From NCBI GenBank assembly GCA_023434855.1, contig JAEYSJ010000187.1, positions 1 to 33,016 of the forward strand: a DNA stretch of 33,016 nucleotides, given 5' to 3'. The translations under genes were made by a program, and so were the position numbers. A model generated the notes under the pieces. The model was not told the DNA's origin. It ran no database searches and saw nothing but the letters and a program-made list of their open reading frames with translations. Positions 31,530 through 33,016 of the stretch are shown piece by piece. The stretch comes from Bacillota bacterium. GTDB taxonomy: Bacteria > Bacillota_C > Negativicutes > JAEYSJ01. The stretch's first letter is position 1. Each line of letters starts with the position of its first letter.

Positions 31530-33016
31530 TTAAACAGCAACAGGAGCCTTCTCAACTTTTACCGCGCATACTTTGTATTCATAAGTTTTGGTTGTTTTAT
31601 CCAAATTTCCACTGGTGATTTCATTAGTGGGGCATGCGAGATAGTGGAAGGACATCCAGATTACTCCAGGAGGAACGTTATCGGTTACCCACGCTTTACC
31701 TGTACCACTGCCTCTGCGGGATGAGACGGTAATCATGTCTTCATCACTGACATTTAACCGTTTAGCATCATCAGGATGGATCATAATCCGCTCTTCATTG
31801 CGGAAACTTGTCAGGGTTTTCGAATAAATCGGAGTGGTTATATTATAGTGGTAAAGGATACGGCCGGTGCTAAGCAGGAATGGATACTCACCGTCAGGTT
31901 CTTCACCGGGAGGCTGATGTTCAATCGCTTTAAATACACCTTTGCCACAGGCAAATTTACCACTGTCATGGAGATACATCGTGCCGGGGTGGTCTCTATG
32001 CGGTACAGGCCATTGCAATCCGTCTGTATCAAGACGATCATAAGAGATACCGGCAAATGCTGGGCTCAATGATGCCAATTCATCATATATTTCACTGGGA
32101 TGGGTGTAAGACATCGGATATCCCATTTTGTTAGACAAGTCCCGAATAATCTCCCAGTCAGCACGGCTATTGCCAACAGGCTCAATTGCTTTACGGACCC
32201 GCTGCACACGACGCTCAGTGTTAGTGAAAGTGCCGTCTTTTTCAGCGAAGGAAGCTCCCGGAAGTACAACGTCAGCCAGTTTAGCTGTTTCAGTCAAAAA
32301 GAGGTTTTGTACTACCAAAAACTCGAGACCCTTCAGACCTTTGCGTACATGATGGGCATCGCCATCAGTTAGAATCGGGTCTTCGCCCATAATATACATG
32401 GCCTTCAGCTTGCCGGCAACGCCTGCATCAAACATATCGGGAATCATCATGCCGAGTTTATCGGAAAGTTTTACCCCCCAGGCTTTTTCAAATTTTTCGC
32501 GGGTAACAGAATCAATAACCTTTTGGTAGCCGGGATAAACATTGGGTAATGCCCCCATGTCACAGGCTCCCTGTACGTTATTCTGCCCGCGCATTGGATT
32601 AAGACCTGTGTTAAGTTTACCAATATTACCGGTCAACATGACAAGATTGGCTAAGCTCATAACGTTATCAGTGCCGCAGACGTGTTCAGTAATCCCAAGT
32701 GTATAGAATGTTTGCGCCCGTTCAGCATTTGCGTAGAGCTTGGCTGCTTCTATCAGTAATTCTTTCGACACACCGGTTATTTTTTCCACATATTCCGGAG
32801 TGTATTTTTCCACTACTGCAGCCACTTTATCAAAATCAGTTGTACACGAATTGATAAATTCTTTATCATGCAAACCAGATTTAATGATAATATGCATTAA
32901 ACCGTTTACAAGAGCAATATCAGTACCTGGCTTCAGTCGCAGCCAAATATCGGCTCTGCCTGCCAGTTCTGTTTTACGTGGATCGGCAACAATTAATTTT
33001 GCGCCTTTACGGAGAG
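31530..33016 (-). CDS. fdhA: Formate dehydrogenase catalytic subunit (bis-MGD), 5'-truncated by window edge
   Basis: C-terminal part, about 495 residues, of a molybdopterin oxidoreductase of the formate dehydrogenase alpha class. Visible motifs: LIVADPRKTELAGRADIWLR, FYTLGITEHVCGTDNVMSLA, MLTGNIGKLNTGLNPMRGQN with NVQGACDMGALPNVYPGYQ, and ADVVLPGASFAEKDGTFTNT with ERRVQRVRKA. The C-terminal MGD-binding barrel carries YPFLLSTGRILYHYNITT. QGACDMGALPN and RGQNNVQG are diagnostic for FdhF/FdhA-like enzymes. The [4Fe-4S] Cys motif and the active-site Sec/Cys lie beyond the window, so a selenocysteine form cannot be judged. The frame is open through 33016, so the internal ATG near 32897 is not the real start. 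Confidence 0.93.
   Translation of the reverse strand, partial: LRKGAKLIVADPRKTELAGRADIWLRLKPGTDIALVNGLMHIIIKSGLHDKEFINSCTTDFDKVAAVVEKYTPEYVEKITGVSKELLIEAAKLYANAERAQTFYTLGITEHVCGTDNVMSLANLVMLTGNIGKLNTGLNPMRGQNNVQGACDMGALPNVYPGYQKVIDSVTREKFEKAWGVKLSDKLGMMIPDMFDAGVAGKLKAMYIMGEDPILTDGDAHHVRKGLKGLEFLVVQNLFLTETAKLADVVLPGASFAEKDGTFTNTERRVQRVRKAIEPVGNSRADWEIIRDLSNKMGYPMSYTHPSEIYDELASLSPAFAGISYDRLDTDGLQWPVPHRDHPGTMYLHDSGKFACGKGVFKAIEHQPPGEEPDGEYPFLLSTGRILYHYNITTPIYSKTLTSFRNEERIMIHPDDAKRLNVSDEDMITVSSRRGSGTGKAWVTDNVPPGVIWMSFHYLACPTNEITSGNLDKTTKTYEYKVCAVKVEKAPVAV

Noticed and set aside
31530..32897. Formate dehydrogenase gene starting at the ATG near 32897
   Set aside because: The same frame continues with conserved family sequence (KLIVADPRKTELAGRADIWL) to the window edge, so the gene is longer.

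Overview
The window looks like the chromosome of an anaerobic, diderm Firmicute of the Negativicutes, Sporomusa/Pelosinus-like. This is an inference. It rests on moderate GC, strong AGGAGG ribosome binding sites, many intrinsic terminators, a HlyD/ABC exporter, Lgt and a CcdA/TlpA pair for an envelope, and a molybdenum formate dehydrogenase with MobA and ModA. The window cuts a gene at each end: leuS on the left (its C-terminus is missing) and a formate dehydrogenase catalytic subunit on the right (its N-terminus is missing).

Layout. 1-3.1 kb: leuS and a divergent small gene of unknown function. 3.2-8.4 kb: an accessory stretch of single minus-strand genes, many closed by their own hairpin (two GNAT acetyltransferases, one broken; an isochorismatase-like hydrolase; a transglutaminase-like protein; a VOC protein; a HIT protein; a LysE/RhtB exporter). 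8.7-11.6 kb: a transmembrane and a soluble chemotaxis receptor. 12-16.2 kb: a sugar-acid type locus (GntR regulator, wrecked MFS gene, intact ACS-type MFS transporter, galactonate-dehydratase-like enolase-superfamily enzyme). 16.7-20.4 kb: a TetR-HlyD-ABC-permease export operon. 20.5-22.6 kb: ccdA-tlpA and divergent lgt. 22.7-23.7 kb: a monooxygenase-fold protein, a remnant of a SufB/SufD gene and a small unknown gene. 23.9-26.3 kb: DsrE-family protein and LysR regulator, divergent from a YeiH-type transporter, probably a sulfur-oxyanion module. 26.4-33 kb: modA, a UPF0251/DUF134 protein fused in frame to a zinc ribbon, a zinc-ribbon/winged-helix protein, rarA, mobA and fdhA.

The most unusual material is non-coding or broken. 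(1) A GNAT gene is interrupted by a palindromic element of about 104 bp flanked by a 6-bp direct repeat; removing the element plus one repeat restores the frame. (2) A 121-bp set of three concentric inverted repeats lies between 11.75 and 11.87 kb. (3) The 3' end of the small gene at 2.65 kb occurs again 2 kb downstream, with mostly synonymous differences. (4) A 76-bp repeat brackets an 8-kb block. (5) A 51-nt hairpin at 16.4 kb is a minus-strand terminator and also sequesters the ribosome binding site of a 24-codon plus-strand ORF. (6) The DUF134-zinc ribbon fusion keeps a ribosome binding site inside the fused ORF. Several regulators (GntR, TetR, LysR, DUF134) have palindromes over or beside their own promoters. 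I see no CRISPR array, rRNA, tRNA, transposase or integrase. No single complete and clearly novel system is evident; the best leads are the small palindromic elements and the DUF134 locus.
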